Positions 35,604 to 44,622 are shown, numbered from the stretch's first letter. The stretch: DNA of 64,000 nucleotides from Regnicoccus_A sp014224355 (GCF_050920705.1 NZ_CP154799.1:1612001-1676000), one strand, 5' to 3'. The notes: a model not told the origin generated them from the sequence alone. Program-made: numbers and translations.

Positions 35604-36179
35604 GTGCGGGCCTTAGCCAACTGGAGCGGTGCCCTCGTGGGGTTGCTGCTGATCGTCATGGGTGGTCTGATCCAGGCCGCCATTCCCCTGCCCCTGGCCG
35701 GGGGAGGCCTGCGCCTGCTGGATCTGCCCGTCACCGCTCAGGTCCCGGCCCTGCTGCTCACGGCCCTGGTCTGCGGCCCCAGGCCGGCCCTGCTGGCGGC
35801 GGTGGCCTACCTCAGTCTTGGCCTGCTGGTGCTGCCGGTGTTCCATTCCGGCGGTGGCATGGCCTACCTGCTAGATCCGAGCTTCGGTTTCCTGGCCGGC
35901 TTCGTGCCGGCCGCCTGGGTGAGTGGTCGGCTGGCCCGCCAGGAGGGGATGGGGCAGTTGCTGGGTCTGCTGGGCGCGGCCTGCTTCGGCCTGGTGGTGA
36001 TTCAGCTGTGCGGCATCGCCAACCTGTTGCTGGGGGCCCTGGCGGGGCGCTGGAGTGCCGGTCTGCCCGATCTGCTGATCGCCTACAGCCTGGGGCCGCT
36101 GTTGTCCCAGCTGGTGCTCTGCTGCGGTGTGGCGGTGCTGGCCTGGCCCCTGCGCCGGATCCTGCTGGTGGAACCATGA
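35604..36179 (+). CDS. bioY: BioY-family biotin transporter
   Basis: Substrate-binding S component of an ECF-type biotin transporter. A GTG at 35604 (RALANWSGALVGLLLIVMGG) gives a 191-residue protein with about six membrane helices. It has the BioY pattern GPRPALLAAVAYLSLGLLVLPVF and GGGMAYLLDPSFGFLAGF. No ECF ATPase or T component is nearby; BioY can work alone or with a shared module. It overlaps lspA by 4 bp. Confidence 0.88.
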   Translation: MRALANWSGALVGLLLIVMGGLIQAAIPLPLAGGGLRLLDLPVTAQVPALLLTALVCGPRPALLAAVAYLSLGLLVLPVFHSGGGMAYLLDPSFGFLAGFVPAAWVSGRLARQEGMGQLLGLLGAACFGLVVIQLCGIANLLLGALAGRWSAGLPDLLIAYSLGPLLSQLVLCCGVAVLAWPLRRILLVEP

Positions 36180-36655
36180 GCCGGGCGGTCAGCTCCGCTC
36201 GCCGCCACGCCTGGTCGGTGGCCGCGTTGGTGCTGGTGCTCGACCAGCTCACCAAGGCGTGGGCCTCGGCCGTCCTGCCGTCCGGCCTGGCGGAGCCGCT
36301 GCTGCCGGGGCTGTTGCGTCTGCGGCTGGTGTTCAACACCGGGGCTGCCTTCAGCCTGTTCACCGGTGCAGCCGTCTGGCTGGGGGTGGTGAGTCTGGCG
36401 GTGGGGCTGCTGCTGGTGGTCTGGATCCAGCGCCATCCCGAGATGCCGCGCTGGCAGTGGCTGGGGCTCGGATCCTTGCTGGGAGGGGCCGTGGGCAATG
36501 GCATCGACCGCTGGCGTCTCGGCGGTGTCGTCGATTTTCTCGAGTTCGTGCCTGTTCAGTTCCCGGTGTTCAACGTCGCCGACGTGGCGATCAACGTGGC
36601 GGTGGTCTGCCTGATCCTCGATCTGTGGGAGGGACGCCCCCGTGAGCGCCGTTGA
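36176..36655 (+). CDS. lspA: Lipoprotein signal peptidase (signal peptidase II)
   Basis: Cleaves signal peptides from prolipoproteins in the inner membrane. The 159-residue protein has four hydrophobic segments. The conserved FNTGAAFSLF (about residues 55-64), the first catalytic Asp in GNGIDRW (about 107-113) and the second in PVFNVADVAI (about 130-139) are present. The start is in ATGA overlap with bioY, and the end overlaps the next gene by 14 bp, so bioY, lspA and the PBP gene are one operon. Confidence 0.96.
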   Translation: MSRAVSSARRHAWSVAALVLVLDQLTKAWASAVLPSGLAEPLLPGLLRLRLVFNTGAAFSLFTGAAVWLGVVSLAVGLLLVVWIQRHPEMPRWQWLGLGSLLGGAVGNGIDRWRLGGVVDFLEFVPVQFPVFNVADVAINVAVVCLILDLWEGRPRERR

Positions 36656-38843
36656 GGGCCTGAAGCGGCAGCTGGTTCAGCTGCAGCGTCCTTCGGGTGC
36701 TCAGGTGGAGATCCACCTTGCCGGCCAGCCCTCCCGACGGGTGCCCCTCCATGGCGGCGTGGTTCGCCTTGGCCGTGACCCTGGCCTGGAGCTGACCCTC
36801 GACCACCCCGCCGTCAGCAAGCAGCACGCCCGGCTGGAGCTGGTGGGAGGCCACGACTGGTTGATCCGTGACGCCGGCTCCACCAACGGACTGTTCTGGC
36901 GTGGCCGGCGCATCCGGGAGCTGCTGCTGCGGGATGGCGATGTGGTCCGTTTCGGTCCCCCGGCGGAACCCGGCCTGCCGGAGCTGGTGTTCGAGCGCCA
37001 GCCGAGCCCCCGCGGGCTGCGGCTTGCCCGCGGGGCCAGTCTGGCCCTGGCGGGTCTGGCTTCGGGAGGGGTGCTGCTGCTGGGGGTGGCCTGGCTGTGG
37101 ACCCCGGTGCGGGGCAGCCTGGCGCCGGTGCGGGGCCCGCTTGCCCTCTACGACCGGCTCAATCGCCCCCTCAGTTCGGCGGATTCCAGCGAGCACCGCG
37201 AAAACGACGCGCTCTCCGATTTCCCCCCGGTGCTGGTGGACGCTCTGCTCGCCAGTGAGGACAGCCGTTTCTGGTGGCATCCGGGGGTGGACCCGATCGG
37301 CACCGTACGGGCGCTGGCCACCAACGTCCTGGGCGGGCGCGTGCTCGAGGGTGGCAGCACCCTCACCCAGCAACTGGCCCGCAGCCTCTATCCGGAGCAG
37401 GTGGGCCAGGGGGAAACCCTGATCCGAAAGTGGCGGGAGCTGCTGGTGGCGCTGCAGCTGGAGGGCCGTTTCAGCAAGGGCGACCTGCTGCTCAGCTACC
37501 TCAACCGGGTGTATCTGGGGGTGGGATGGGGCTTCGAAGATGCCGCCCGCCACTACTTCGCCAAACCTGCGGCCCAGCTCAGCCTCGAGGAAGCGGCGTT
37601 GCTGGTGGGCCTGCTGCCCTCCCCCAATGGCCACGATCCCTGCATCAACCCCCAGGCGGCGCTCGAGGCCCGCAACGTGGTGCTGCTGAAGATGGCTGAC
37701 AGCGGCCGACTGAGCGCCGACCAGGCCCGCCGTTCCCGTCGCAGCCCCATCCGGCTGGGCAGCCAGGCCTGCCGCAGCGGAACCCGGCGGCCCGCGCCCT
37801 ACTACATCGACCAGGTGCGACTCGACCTGGAGCGACTGCTGGGGGCGGATGTGGCGGAGGAGGGAAATTTCCTGGTGGAGACCTATCTGGATCCGTCGGT
37901 GCAGCAGGTGGTGGAGCGGGAGCTGCGCCGTCGCCTGGCGGCTTCGGGGTCGCTGGGGGTGACGCAGGGGGCCGTCGTGCTGCTGGACAGCCGCAACGGC
38001 GGCGTGGTCGCCATCGCCGGGGGGCGTGACTACCGCACCAGCCAGTACAACCGGGCCAGCCAGGCCTTGCGTCAGCCCGGCAGCACCTTCAAGCTCTTCA
38101 CTTACCTGGCGGCCCTGCAACGGGGCATCGGGCCGGGCGAGGCCATCAGCTGCAGCCCTCTGAGCTGGGGCGGACAGTCGTTCTCCAGTGGCTGCTCGGG
38201 CAGCCTCAGCCTGCGCCAGGCCTTCGCCATCAGCAGCAACACCGCGGCCCTGCGGCTGGCCAGGCGGGTGGGGCTGGACGCGGTGGTGCAGCAGGCTGAG
38301 GACCTTGGCATCAGCTCCAGCCTCAGCCCGGTGCCGGGCCTGACCCTCGGCCAGAGCGAGGTGCGCCTGATCGAGCTCACAGCCGCCTATGCCGCCGTGG
38401 CCAACGACGGGGTCTGGCACGCTCCCACCACGATCCGTCGCCTCACCGACGCCGAAACCTGCGGGGGTCTCAGCAGCGACAGCTGCCGCAGCCGCAGCAG
38501 CGACGGCGATCAGCCGAACCGGGCCATCCAGGCCGGGCGCAGCGTGCTCAAGCCCGAGGTCGCCCGCACCATGCAGGGGCTGCTGCGGGCCGTGGTCCGC
38601 TCCGGCACGGGTCGGGCGGCGTCCGTCGGGGGGCAGGAAGGCGGCAAGACCGGCACCACCAACGGAGCCCGTGATCTGCTTTTCATCGGGTATGAGCCTC
38701 GTCGTCACTGGGTGATGGGCATCTGGCTCGGCAACGACAACAACAGCCCCACCCGCAGCAGCAGTGCCCTCGCCGCCGCTCTCTGGGGCGACATCATGCG
38801 TCAGGCCTCCCCCAGCCCTGGCACTCCCGCGGCAAAGCCCTGA
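36642..38843 (+). CDS. Class A penicillin-binding protein with N-terminal FHA domain
   Basis: Bifunctional peptidoglycan synthase of 733 residues. An FHA phosphothreonine-binding domain lies at about 35-105 (VVRLGRDPGLEL, then RDAGSTNGLFWRGRRI). A membrane helix follows at about 130-150. The glycosyltransferase GT51 domain has LASEDSRFWWHPGVDP (catalytic Glu) and GGSTLTQQLARSLY. The transpeptidase has the serine motif RQPGSTFKLFTYL (STFK) and KTGTTNGARD (KTG). The FHA module suggests regulation by a Ser/Thr kinase. It overlaps lspA by 14 bp and the next gene by 1 bp. Confidence 0.93.
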   Translation: MSAVEGLKRQLVQLQRPSGAQVEIHLAGQPSRRVPLHGGVVRLGRDPGLELTLDHPAVSKQHARLELVGGHDWLIRDAGSTNGLFWRGRRIRELLLRDGDVVRFGPPAEPGLPELVFERQPSPRGLRLARGASLALAGLASGGVLLLGVAWLWTPVRGSLAPVRGPLALYDRLNRPLSSADSSEHRENDALSDFPPVLVDALLASEDSRFWWHPGVDPIGTVRALATNVLGGRVLEGGSTLTQQLARSLYPEQVGQGETLIRKWRELLVALQLEGRFSKGDLLLSYLNRVYLGVGWGFEDAARHYFAKPAAQLSLEEAALLVGLLPSPNGHDPCINPQAALEARNVVLLKMADSGRLSADQARRSRRSPIRLGSQACRSGTRRPAPYYIDQVRLDLERLLGADVAEEGNFLVETYLDPSVQQVVERELRRRLAASGSLGVTQGAVVLLDSRNGGVVAIAGGRDYRTSQYNRASQALRQPGSTFKLFTYLAALQRGIGPGEAISCSPLSWGGQSFSSGCSGSLSLRQAFAISSNTAALRLARRVGLDAVVQQAEDLGISSSLSPVPGLTLGQSEVRLIELTAAYAAVANDGVWHAPTTIRRLTDAETCGGLSSDSCRSRSSDGDQPNRAIQAGRSVLKPEVARTMQGLLRAVVRSGTGRAASVGGQEGGKTGTTNGARDLLFIGYEPRRHWVMGIWLGNDNNSPTRSSSALAAALWGDIMRQASPSPGTPAAKP

Positions 38844-40435
38844 TGCCTCGCCTGCGGCTCTGGATCTGGCTGGCGGTGGCCCTGGCCGCGATCGTGGCCC
38901 TCTCGCTGCTGCTGCAGGCCTTCAACAGTCTGGTGTGGCAGCTCAGTTACCTCCTGCCGCCAGCCCTGGTGGGCCCCCTGCTGCTGCTGGTGCTGGGCGG
39001 CGGCGGCGTGCTGCTGCTGCGCCTGGCCTGGCCCTGGCTGCGGGCCTGGCGCACCCCCAGACAGGTGCCTGGCCCTGGCCAGGGCCCCTTCCCGCCCCCC
39101 AGCAGTCGCCAGGAGGCGGTGGGCCAGCAACTGCGGGCGATTGATCCTGTGCTGGAACGGGTGCGGGATCAAGTCGCCCGCGAAGCTCTGCGCCAGGAAC
39201 GCGACCGGGTCGAGGCGGAGCTCGCCCGGGGCGATCTGGTGCTGGTGGTGTTCGGCAGCGGCTCCGCCGGCAAGACCTCCCTGATCCGCGCCCTGCTCGA
39301 TCAGGTGGTGGGCCAGGTGGGGGCGGCGATGGGGTCCACCACCACCTGCCTCACCTATCGGTTGCGTCTGAAGGGGCTTCAGCGGGGGCTGCAGCTGGTG
39401 GACACCCCGGGCATTCTCGAGTCCGGCCGCGACGGCCAGGAGAGGGAGCTGGCGGCCCGTCAGCAGGCGGCCCGGGCCGATCTGCTCGTGCTGGTGGTGG
39501 ATGGTGATCTGCGCGCTGCAGAATTTCAGGTGTTCGAGGCCCTCGCCAGCCTGGGGAAACGGCTGGTGCTGGTGCTGAACAAGTGCGATCTGCGCGGCGA
39601 GGAGGAGGAGCGGCGACTGCTGGCCCTGCTGCGCCAGCGCTGTGCCGGCAGGATCACCCCTGACGATGTGATCCCCGCCGCAGCGGCCCCCCAGTCGATC
39701 CCCAGGCCCGGCGGCCGGCCCCTTCAGCCTGGTCCGGAGGTGGACGCCCTGCTGCGTCGCCTCTCGGCGGTGCTCCACCAGGACGGTGAGGAGCTGATCG
39801 CCGACAACATCCTGCTGCAGAGTCAGCGCCTCAGCGACGCCAGCCGCGCCCTGCTCTCGCGCCAGCGTCGCCAGGACGGGGAGGCGATCATCGATCGCTA
39901 CATGTGGATCGGTGCCGGGGTGCTGGTGGTCAATCCGTTGCCGGTGGTGGATCTGCTCGGCACCGCGGCCGTGAATGCCCAGATGGTGGTGGAGCTGGGC
40001 CGGGTCTACGGGGTGACCCTGACGCGGGAGGCGGGGCAGGATCTGGCCCTCTCGGTGGGGCGCACCCTGGCGGGCCTTGGGGTGATCAAGGGGGGGCTGG
40101 GGTTGATCACCACGGCCCTGAGCCTGAATCTGCCGGCGCTGGTGGTCAGCAAAGCTGTGCAGGGGGTGAGTGCCGCCTGGTTGACGCGCATTGCGGGCCT
40201 CAGCTTCCTCACCTATTTCGAGCAGGGTCAGGACTGGGGTGACGGAGGTCTGCAGGAGGTGGTGCAGCGCCAGTACGACCTCAACCGGCGGGAGGGAGCG
40301 TTGCGCGGGTTTCTGGAGGTGGCCCTGCGCCGGGTGGTGGAACCACTGCAGCGCCGGCGGGACCGGCAGTTGCCTCCACGCCCAGGGCCTCGGGGGGAGG
40401 GGGCTGGAGGGGGCCCCGGGCATCGAGCACCGTGA
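38843..40435 (+). CDS. Membrane-associated GTPase with DUF697-like C-terminus
   Basis: The 530-residue protein starts with two hydrophobic helices (about 7-30 and 42-65). A G domain follows with P-loop FGSGSAGKTSLIRALL (about 137-152), DTPGIL (about 192-197) and VLNKCDLRG (about 244-252). The second half (about 345-460) is hydrophobic and matches the DUF697 pattern of membrane GTPases such as YcjF. It overlaps the PBP gene by one base (TGATG). The Arg/Gly/Pro-rich tail overlaps the convergent small membrane protein by 155 bp, so the exact 3' end deserves checking. Confidence 0.85.
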   Translation: MPRLRLWIWLAVALAAIVALSLLLQAFNSLVWQLSYLLPPALVGPLLLLVLGGGGVLLLRLAWPWLRAWRTPRQVPGPGQGPFPPPSSRQEAVGQQLRAIDPVLERVRDQVAREALRQERDRVEAELARGDLVLVVFGSGSAGKTSLIRALLDQVVGQVGAAMGSTTTCLTYRLRLKGLQRGLQLVDTPGILESGRDGQERELAARQQAARADLLVLVVDGDLRAAEFQVFEALASLGKRLVLVLNKCDLRGEEEERRLLALLRQRCAGRITPDDVIPAAAAPQSIPRPGGRPLQPGPEVDALLRRLSAVLHQDGEELIADNILLQSQRLSDASRALLSRQRRQDGEAIIDRYMWIGAGVLVVNPLPVVDLLGTAAVNAQMVVELGRVYGVTLTREAGQDLALSVGRTLAGLGVIKGGLGLITTALSLNLPALVVSKAVQGVSAAWLTRIAGLSFLTYFEQGQDWGDGGLQEVVQRQYDLNRREGALRGFLEVALRRVVEPLQRRRDRQLPPRPGPRGEGAGGGPGHRAP

Positions 40436-40535
40436 TCAGACCGAGATAGAGCACACCGATCAGGATCGAGACGACTCCGGTGACGATGGCCACCCAGCGT
40501 CCGCGCGGGTTGGTCTGGGGCTGTTGTTGGCTCAT
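40281..40535 (-). CDS. Small single-pass membrane protein
   Basis: 84 residues: a short polar N-terminus (MSQQQPQTNPRGRW), one membrane helix (VAIVTGVVSILIGVLYLGLI, about 15-34), then a Pro/Ala-rich tail (PPPPEALG and beyond). The first 50 residues look like a conserved picocyanobacterial peptide. The tail lies antisense to the end of the GTPase gene and may be over-extended. Function unknown. The gene starts 13 bp downstream of the PLP decarboxylase stop on the same strand. Confidence 0.65.
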   Translation of the reverse strand: MSQQQPQTNPRGRWVAIVTGVVSILIGVLYLGLITVLDARGPLQPPPPEALGVEATAGPAGAAVVPPPGAGPPPETRATLPPAG

Positions 40536-40548
40536 GGAGGTTGTGGTG

Positions 40549-42015
40549 TCATGGCTGGGTTGGCCCCGGGCTCCCGGCCTCCAGTGACCGCCCGACCACC
40601 GCGGCGAGGCGCTCGAGGTGCTCCGGTTGGGTGTGGGGATTGCCCAGCACTGCTTTGAGATGGTGCCGCCCCTGGTAGCGGGGACGGGAGAGCATCAGGT
40701 CATGGGCCAGCAGCTGCTGCCGGCAGCGCTCCGACCAGCACTTGCAGCCTTCCGCATCCAGCTGGCTGGGCCGGAAGGCCAGCAGGTGCAGCGGGCCGCT
40801 CAGCAGGGTGAGCTGCTGCGGGTCGAGCGTCTCGTGCAACAGCTGCTGCAGGCAGCGCCGCCGCTGAATCGCTCCTTCGATCACGGCTTCGATGCCATCG
40901 AGGCCCAGCTGGCGCAGGCCGAGCCACAGTTTGAGGATCTCCGCGCTGCGGGTCCCCTGCAGCCCGCACTCGCCGCCATGGCCCCCTTCGCGGCTGAGCT
41001 CCATGTAGGGCAGGCCCGTGGCGAAGCTCCGCTCCAGAGCCGAGGGGTCGGCCAGCAGCAGCAGGGAGGAGGTCTTGGTGATCCCCAGCAGTTTCTGGGG
41101 GTTGATCGTGAGCGAATCCGCCAGCCCCAGGCCCTCCACCCGCTGGCGATGACGCTCACTCAGGCCCAGCACTCCCCCGATCGCCGCATCGACGTGCAGC
41201 CAGACGCCATGGCGGCGGCAGACGGCGGCGAGCTCCACCAGGGGGTCCACGGCTCCGCGCACCGTGGTGCCGGCCGTGGCGACCAGGGCGATCACCGGAA
41301 CGCCGGCTTGCGCGAGGTCCGCCAGGCTCTGGGCCACCACCGCAGGCTTCAGGCGACCATCGCCGTCGAGGGGGAGCCGCCGCAGGGCTCCGGCCGGAAG
41401 ACCCATCACCATCACCGCCTTCTCCAGCGAGGTGTGGCTGTCCTGGCCGCAGAGCACCACGGCCTGGGGTGCGCCGCGCAGGCCGCGGCTCTCCCGGGCG
41501 GTGACCAAGGCCATCAGATTGCTGAGGCTGCCGCCGCTGGCGGGCACTCCGCCGGCGGCGTCGCCAAGGCCCAGCCGCCGGCCCAGCCAGCCGCACAGAC
41601 TCTGCTCCAGTCGGCTCAGCGATGGCGAGAGCTCCTCGGCCAGCAGGTTGTTGTTCAGTCCGGCGCAGATCAGATCTCCCACCAGCGATGCGCTCAGGGG
41701 AGGTGGATCGAGGTGGGCCAGAGCGCCTGGATGGTTGGGGTTGTAGGCCCCCTCCATCACGAGGTGCAGATCGGCGAGCAACCTCTCGGCGCCGAGGCCG
41801 TGGCCTTCCGGCTCCACAGCCGGCAGCAGACTCAGCCCCGGCAGGGGAGGACGGCTCAGCGCCGAACCCAGCCAGTGGCAGAGCTGATGGGAGGCGTCCT
41901 GCAGGAAGGCCTCCAGATCCGCATCGAAGCCATCCGGCGCGGCGAAGGGTGGGGGGTCGAGCGCCCGCTCCAGGTGAGGCGAGACGGCCAAGGGCAAGGC
42001 GGTCGGGGCCCTCAT
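40549..42015 (-). CDS. Group II PLP-dependent decarboxylase
   Basis: The 488-residue protein belongs to the family that includes glutamate, aromatic amino acid and L-2,4-diaminobutyrate decarboxylases. Visible motifs: SGGSLSNLMAL (phosphate binding), CGQDSHTSLEKAV (the His stacking on PLP), HVDAAIGGVL (Asp pairing with the pyridine nitrogen) and NPQKLLGI, where the Lys forms the Schiff base. The usual NPHK has Gln in place of His. The substrate cannot be named from sequence alone. It is divergent from tadA. Confidence 0.85.
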   Translation of the reverse strand: MRAPTALPLAVSPHLERALDPPPFAAPDGFDADLEAFLQDASHQLCHWLGSALSRPPLPGLSLLPAVEPEGHGLGAERLLADLHLVMEGAYNPNHPGALAHLDPPPLSASLVGDLICAGLNNNLLAEELSPSLSRLEQSLCGWLGRRLGLGDAAGGVPASGGSLSNLMALVTARESRGLRGAPQAVVLCGQDSHTSLEKAVMVMGLPAGALRRLPLDGDGRLKPAVVAQSLADLAQAGVPVIALVATAGTTVRGAVDPLVELAAVCRRHGVWLHVDAAIGGVLGLSERHRQRVEGLGLADSLTINPQKLLGITKTSSLLLLADPSALERSFATGLPYMELSREGGHGGECGLQGTRSAEILKLWLGLRQLGLDGIEAVIEGAIQRRRCLQQLLHETLDPQQLTLLSGPLHLLAFRPSQLDAEGCKCWSERCRQQLLAHDLMLSRPRYQGRHHLKAVLGNPHTQPEHLERLAAVVGRSLEAGSPGPTQP

Positions 42016-42105
42016 TCTCTCTTGTGATGTGCGTGCCCCGGGGGCCTTCCGGTGATGGGCTGTCAGTCTCGGGGGGGTCCTGCGTCACAGCAGTCGTCGG
42101 TGTCG

Positions 42106-42615
42106 ATGCCCTCTCCAGCCCCGCTGCCCGTCGGCAGCCAGCAGCTCTGGATGGAGCGCTTGCTCAGGGTGGCGAGCCGGGCGGGAGAGGCTGGTGAAAT
42201 TCCCGTGGCCGCGGTCGTTCTCGACTCAGCCGGCCGTGCCCTGGGCTGGGGAACGAACCGGCGGCACCGGCAGCAGGATCCCCTCGGCCATGCCGAACTG
42301 GTGGCCATGTCCCAGGCTGCTCACCTGAGAAACGACTGGCGGTTCAATTCCTGCACCCTGCTGGTGACCCTGGAGCCCTGCCCGATGTGTGCGGGCGCCT
42401 TGATCCAGGCCCGCATGGGACGAGTGGTGTTCGCTGCCGGCGACCCCAAGCGCGGAGCTCTGGGGGGCTGCCTGAACCTGGCCCTCGATCCCAGCGCCCA
42501 TCACCACATGGAGGTGGGCCAGGCGGCGCTGAAGGGTGAGGCCAGGGAGTTGCTGGAGGACTGGTTCAGGCGCCGTCGGCGCCGTCAGGCAACGGTGGCA
42601 AACGGCTGGGACTGA
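42106..42615 (+). CDS. tadA: tRNA-specific adenosine deaminase
   Basis: Converts A34 to inosine in tRNA-Arg(ACG), needed for wobble decoding. The frame opens at 42052, but the ATG at 42106 (MPSPAPLPVGSQQLWMERLL) is a more reasonable start, giving 169 residues. The zinc site is GHAELVAM (His and catalytic Glu) and EPCPMCAGAL (two Cys). The end is very basic (RRRRRRQ) and overlaps the convergent aminotransferase by 31 bp. Confidence 0.92.
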   Translation: MPSPAPLPVGSQQLWMERLLRVASRAGEAGEIPVAAVVLDSAGRALGWGTNRRHRQQDPLGHAELVAMSQAAHLRNDWRFNSCTLLVTLEPCPMCAGALIQARMGRVVFAAGDPKRGALGGCLNLALDPSAHHHMEVGQAALKGEARELLEDWFRRRRRRQATVANGWD

Positions 42616-43793
42616 CGGAAGGCGGGTAGTTCCGTTTCCAGCAGGTTGAGCAGCAGGTCGACGTTCTCAGGCTGGCTGTTGTACCCCATCAGGCCGATCC
42701 GCCAGACCTTGCCGGCAAGGGCTCCAAGCCCACCGCCCACCTCGATGCCATGGGTGTTGAGCAGGTGGAGCGCAAAGGCCTTGCCGTCGATCCCCTCGGG
42801 AATGCGCACCGTGGTGAGGGTGGGCAGGCGCAGGTGCTCGGGCACGTGGAGTTCCAGTCCGAGGCGCTCCAGGCCCGCCCAGAGACGTTCGGCGTTGCTG
42901 CGGTGTCGGCTCCAGGCGTTCTCCAGGCCCTCTTCGGCGAGCAGGCGCAGGGCTTCGCGCATGCCGAAGTTCATGTTCACCGGAGCGGTGTGGTGGTAAA
43001 CCCGGTTGCTGCCCCAGTACTGGTTGAGCAGCGACACATCCAGGTACCAGTTGGGCACTTTGCCGGTGCGGGCGGCCAGCTTGGCTTCGGCACGCTCCCC
43101 CATGGTGAAGGGGCCGAGGCCAGGAGGGCAGCTCAGCCCCTTCTGGCTGCAGCTGTAGGCGAGGTCCACCCCCCAGGCATCGAGATGCAGGGGCACGGCT
43201 CCCAGGGAGGTGACCGTGTCGAGCAGGAGAAGGCAGTCGTAGCGGCGGCAGAGCTCACCGATCCCTTCCATCGGCTGGCAGACGCCGGTGGAGGTTTCGG
43301 CATGGACCATCGCCAGGATGGCCGGTCGGTGGGTGTCGAGGGCCTGCTCGATCTCCTTCAGCGTGAAGGCCTCACCCCAGGGCCGCTCGATCGTGGCCAC
43401 CTCGGCCCGGTAGCGACCGGCCATGTCCACCAGCCGCAGACCGAAGTAGCCCTTCACCGCCACCAGCACCTTGTCGCCGGGCTCCACCGTGTTGGCCAGG
43501 GTGGCCTCCATGGCGGCACTGCCCGTGCCGCTCATGGGGATGGTGAGGCGATTCTCGGTCTGCCAGGCGTAGCGCAGCAGATCCTGAACCTCTCCCATCA
43601 GCTCGATGTAGAGCGGGTCGAGATGGCCGATCGGGGTGCGAGCAAGCGACTGCAGCACCGTGGGGTGGGCATTGGATGGCCCTGGGCCGAGCAGAAGACG
43701 GTCGGGGGTGGCGATCGGCCCCAGCTGCAGGCGATGGCGGTTGCTCACGGCGGTCGCCGAGGAGGTGGAAGGGGAGGAGGACAGGGTGACCAA
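42585..43793 (-). CDS. Class V aminotransferase, alanine/serine-glyoxylate type
   Basis: The 402-residue PLP enzyme has LLLGPGPSNAHPTVLQSL (about residues 33-50), MSGTGSAAMEATLANTVEPG (about 87-106), HAETSTGVCQPM and the lysine motif SCSQKGLSCPPGLGPF (about 210-225). These fit alanine-glyoxylate or serine-glyoxylate aminotransferases, which would act in photorespiratory glyoxylate removal; a phosphoserine or purine-linked role is possible. It is convergent with tadA, with a 31-bp overlap. Confidence 0.88.
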   Translation of the reverse strand: MVTLSSSPSTSSATAVSNRHRLQLGPIATPDRLLLGPGPSNAHPTVLQSLARTPIGHLDPLYIELMGEVQDLLRYAWQTENRLTIPMSGTGSAAMEATLANTVEPGDKVLVAVKGYFGLRLVDMAGRYRAEVATIERPWGEAFTLKEIEQALDTHRPAILAMVHAETSTGVCQPMEGIGELCRRYDCLLLLDTVTSLGAVPLHLDAWGVDLAYSCSQKGLSCPPGLGPFTMGERAEAKLAARTGKVPNWYLDVSLLNQYWGSNRVYHHTAPVNMNFGMREALRLLAEEGLENAWSRHRSNAERLWAGLERLGLELHVPEHLRLPTLTTVRIPEGIDGKAFALHLLNTHGIEVGGGLGALAGKVWRIGLMGYNSQPENVDLLLNLLETELPAFRQSQPFATVA

Positions 43794-43852
43794 GGCCTGC
43801 AGCGCAACGAAGGAACGGTGTACGTCAGCCTAAGCAGAGGGCCATCGGCTCC

Positions 43853-44371
43853 TCAGCCGACCCTCAAATCGGAGGCGGCCAGGCCGCGGGCCATGTGCTC
43901 GAACGGGACCTGGATCAGATCCACAGGCTCCAGGCCCGCATCCGACAGCCGCTCGGCCAGCACCTCCCCCAGCAGCACGATGCTGCGCACCGTTGGACCG
44001 GTGGGCACACCAAGGCTCTTGTAGGTGTCGTCGAGGCCGTTGAGCACCCGCTCGTTGAGGATGGTGGGATCGTCGGCCACCAGCGCGTAGCTGGCATAGC
44101 GCAGGAAATAGTCCATGTCCCGCAGGCAGGCGGCCAGCCGTCGGGTGGTGTAGGCGTTGCCGCCGGGAAGCAGAAGCTCGGGGTCCTGCTCGAACAGGCG
44201 GCGGCTGGCGTCCCGCACGATCTCCGCCGCCTCCCGATTGATCATCTCCACGGCCGCCAGGCGCACCTCGGCCTGTGCGTGGTACGTGGCGATGCGGTCG
44301 ATCGCCGCACGATCGAGATAGCGCCCCAGCTGGTCATACCGGCCGATCAGGCCGGTGATGGCATCGCGCAT
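43853..44371 (-). CDS. apcF: Allophycocyanin beta-18 subunit
   Basis: Phycobilisome core subunit that sits next to the terminal emitter. The frame extends upstream to 44605, but the ATG at 44371 (MRDAITGLIGRYDQLGRYLD) is the family start, giving 172 residues. The chromophore cysteine is in TTRRLAACLRDMDYFLRY (about residues 75-92). ERVLNGLDDTYKSLGVPTGP follows. The MRDA start, the FEQDPELLLPGGNAYTTRR segment and the long C-terminus separate it from ApcB. It is divergent from glnA across 251 bp that contain an NtcA-like site. Confidence 0.88.
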   Translation of the reverse strand: MRDAITGLIGRYDQLGRYLDRAAIDRIATYHAQAEVRLAAVEMINREAAEIVRDASRRLFEQDPELLLPGGNAYTTRRLAACLRDMDYFLRYASYALVADDPTILNERVLNGLDDTYKSLGVPTGPTVRSIVLLGEVLAERLSDAGLEPVDLIQVPFEHMARGLAASDLRVG

Positions 44372-44515
44372 GACGTTGAGATCGTCGCACCTGGAGCGGA
44401 AGCTAGCACCCGTGTTTGGCCAAAACCCTGTCCAGCCATGGGATCTGGCCAATCTGACAGAAACGGTTACGCATCCTGGCCCCATGGCGGCTCCCTGGGG
44501 TTGTCCGGATTGAGG

Positions 44516-44529
44516 GTTACAACGGTTAC
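44516..44529. promoter_or_regulatory. NtcA-like site upstream of glnA
   Basis: GTTACAACGGTTAC fits GT-N10-AC and differs by one base from the NtcA consensus GTA-N8-TAC. It lies 94 bp before the glnA ATG. A weak -10 (GACGAT, 44552-44557) is about 22 bp downstream, as expected for an NtcA-activated promoter. GGTTAC also occurs at 44465-44470, so the hexamer appears three times in the apcF-glnA gap. Site function is inferred. Confidence 0.45.
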
Positions 44530-44622
44530 CGGAGGCTGCCTGTCCCGGTCGGACGATCGGCCGCGGCGGTCGCCCTCCGGTGCCTGCAGCCTCCGCCCCC
44601 TCCAAACCGCCTCTGCCTCCCC

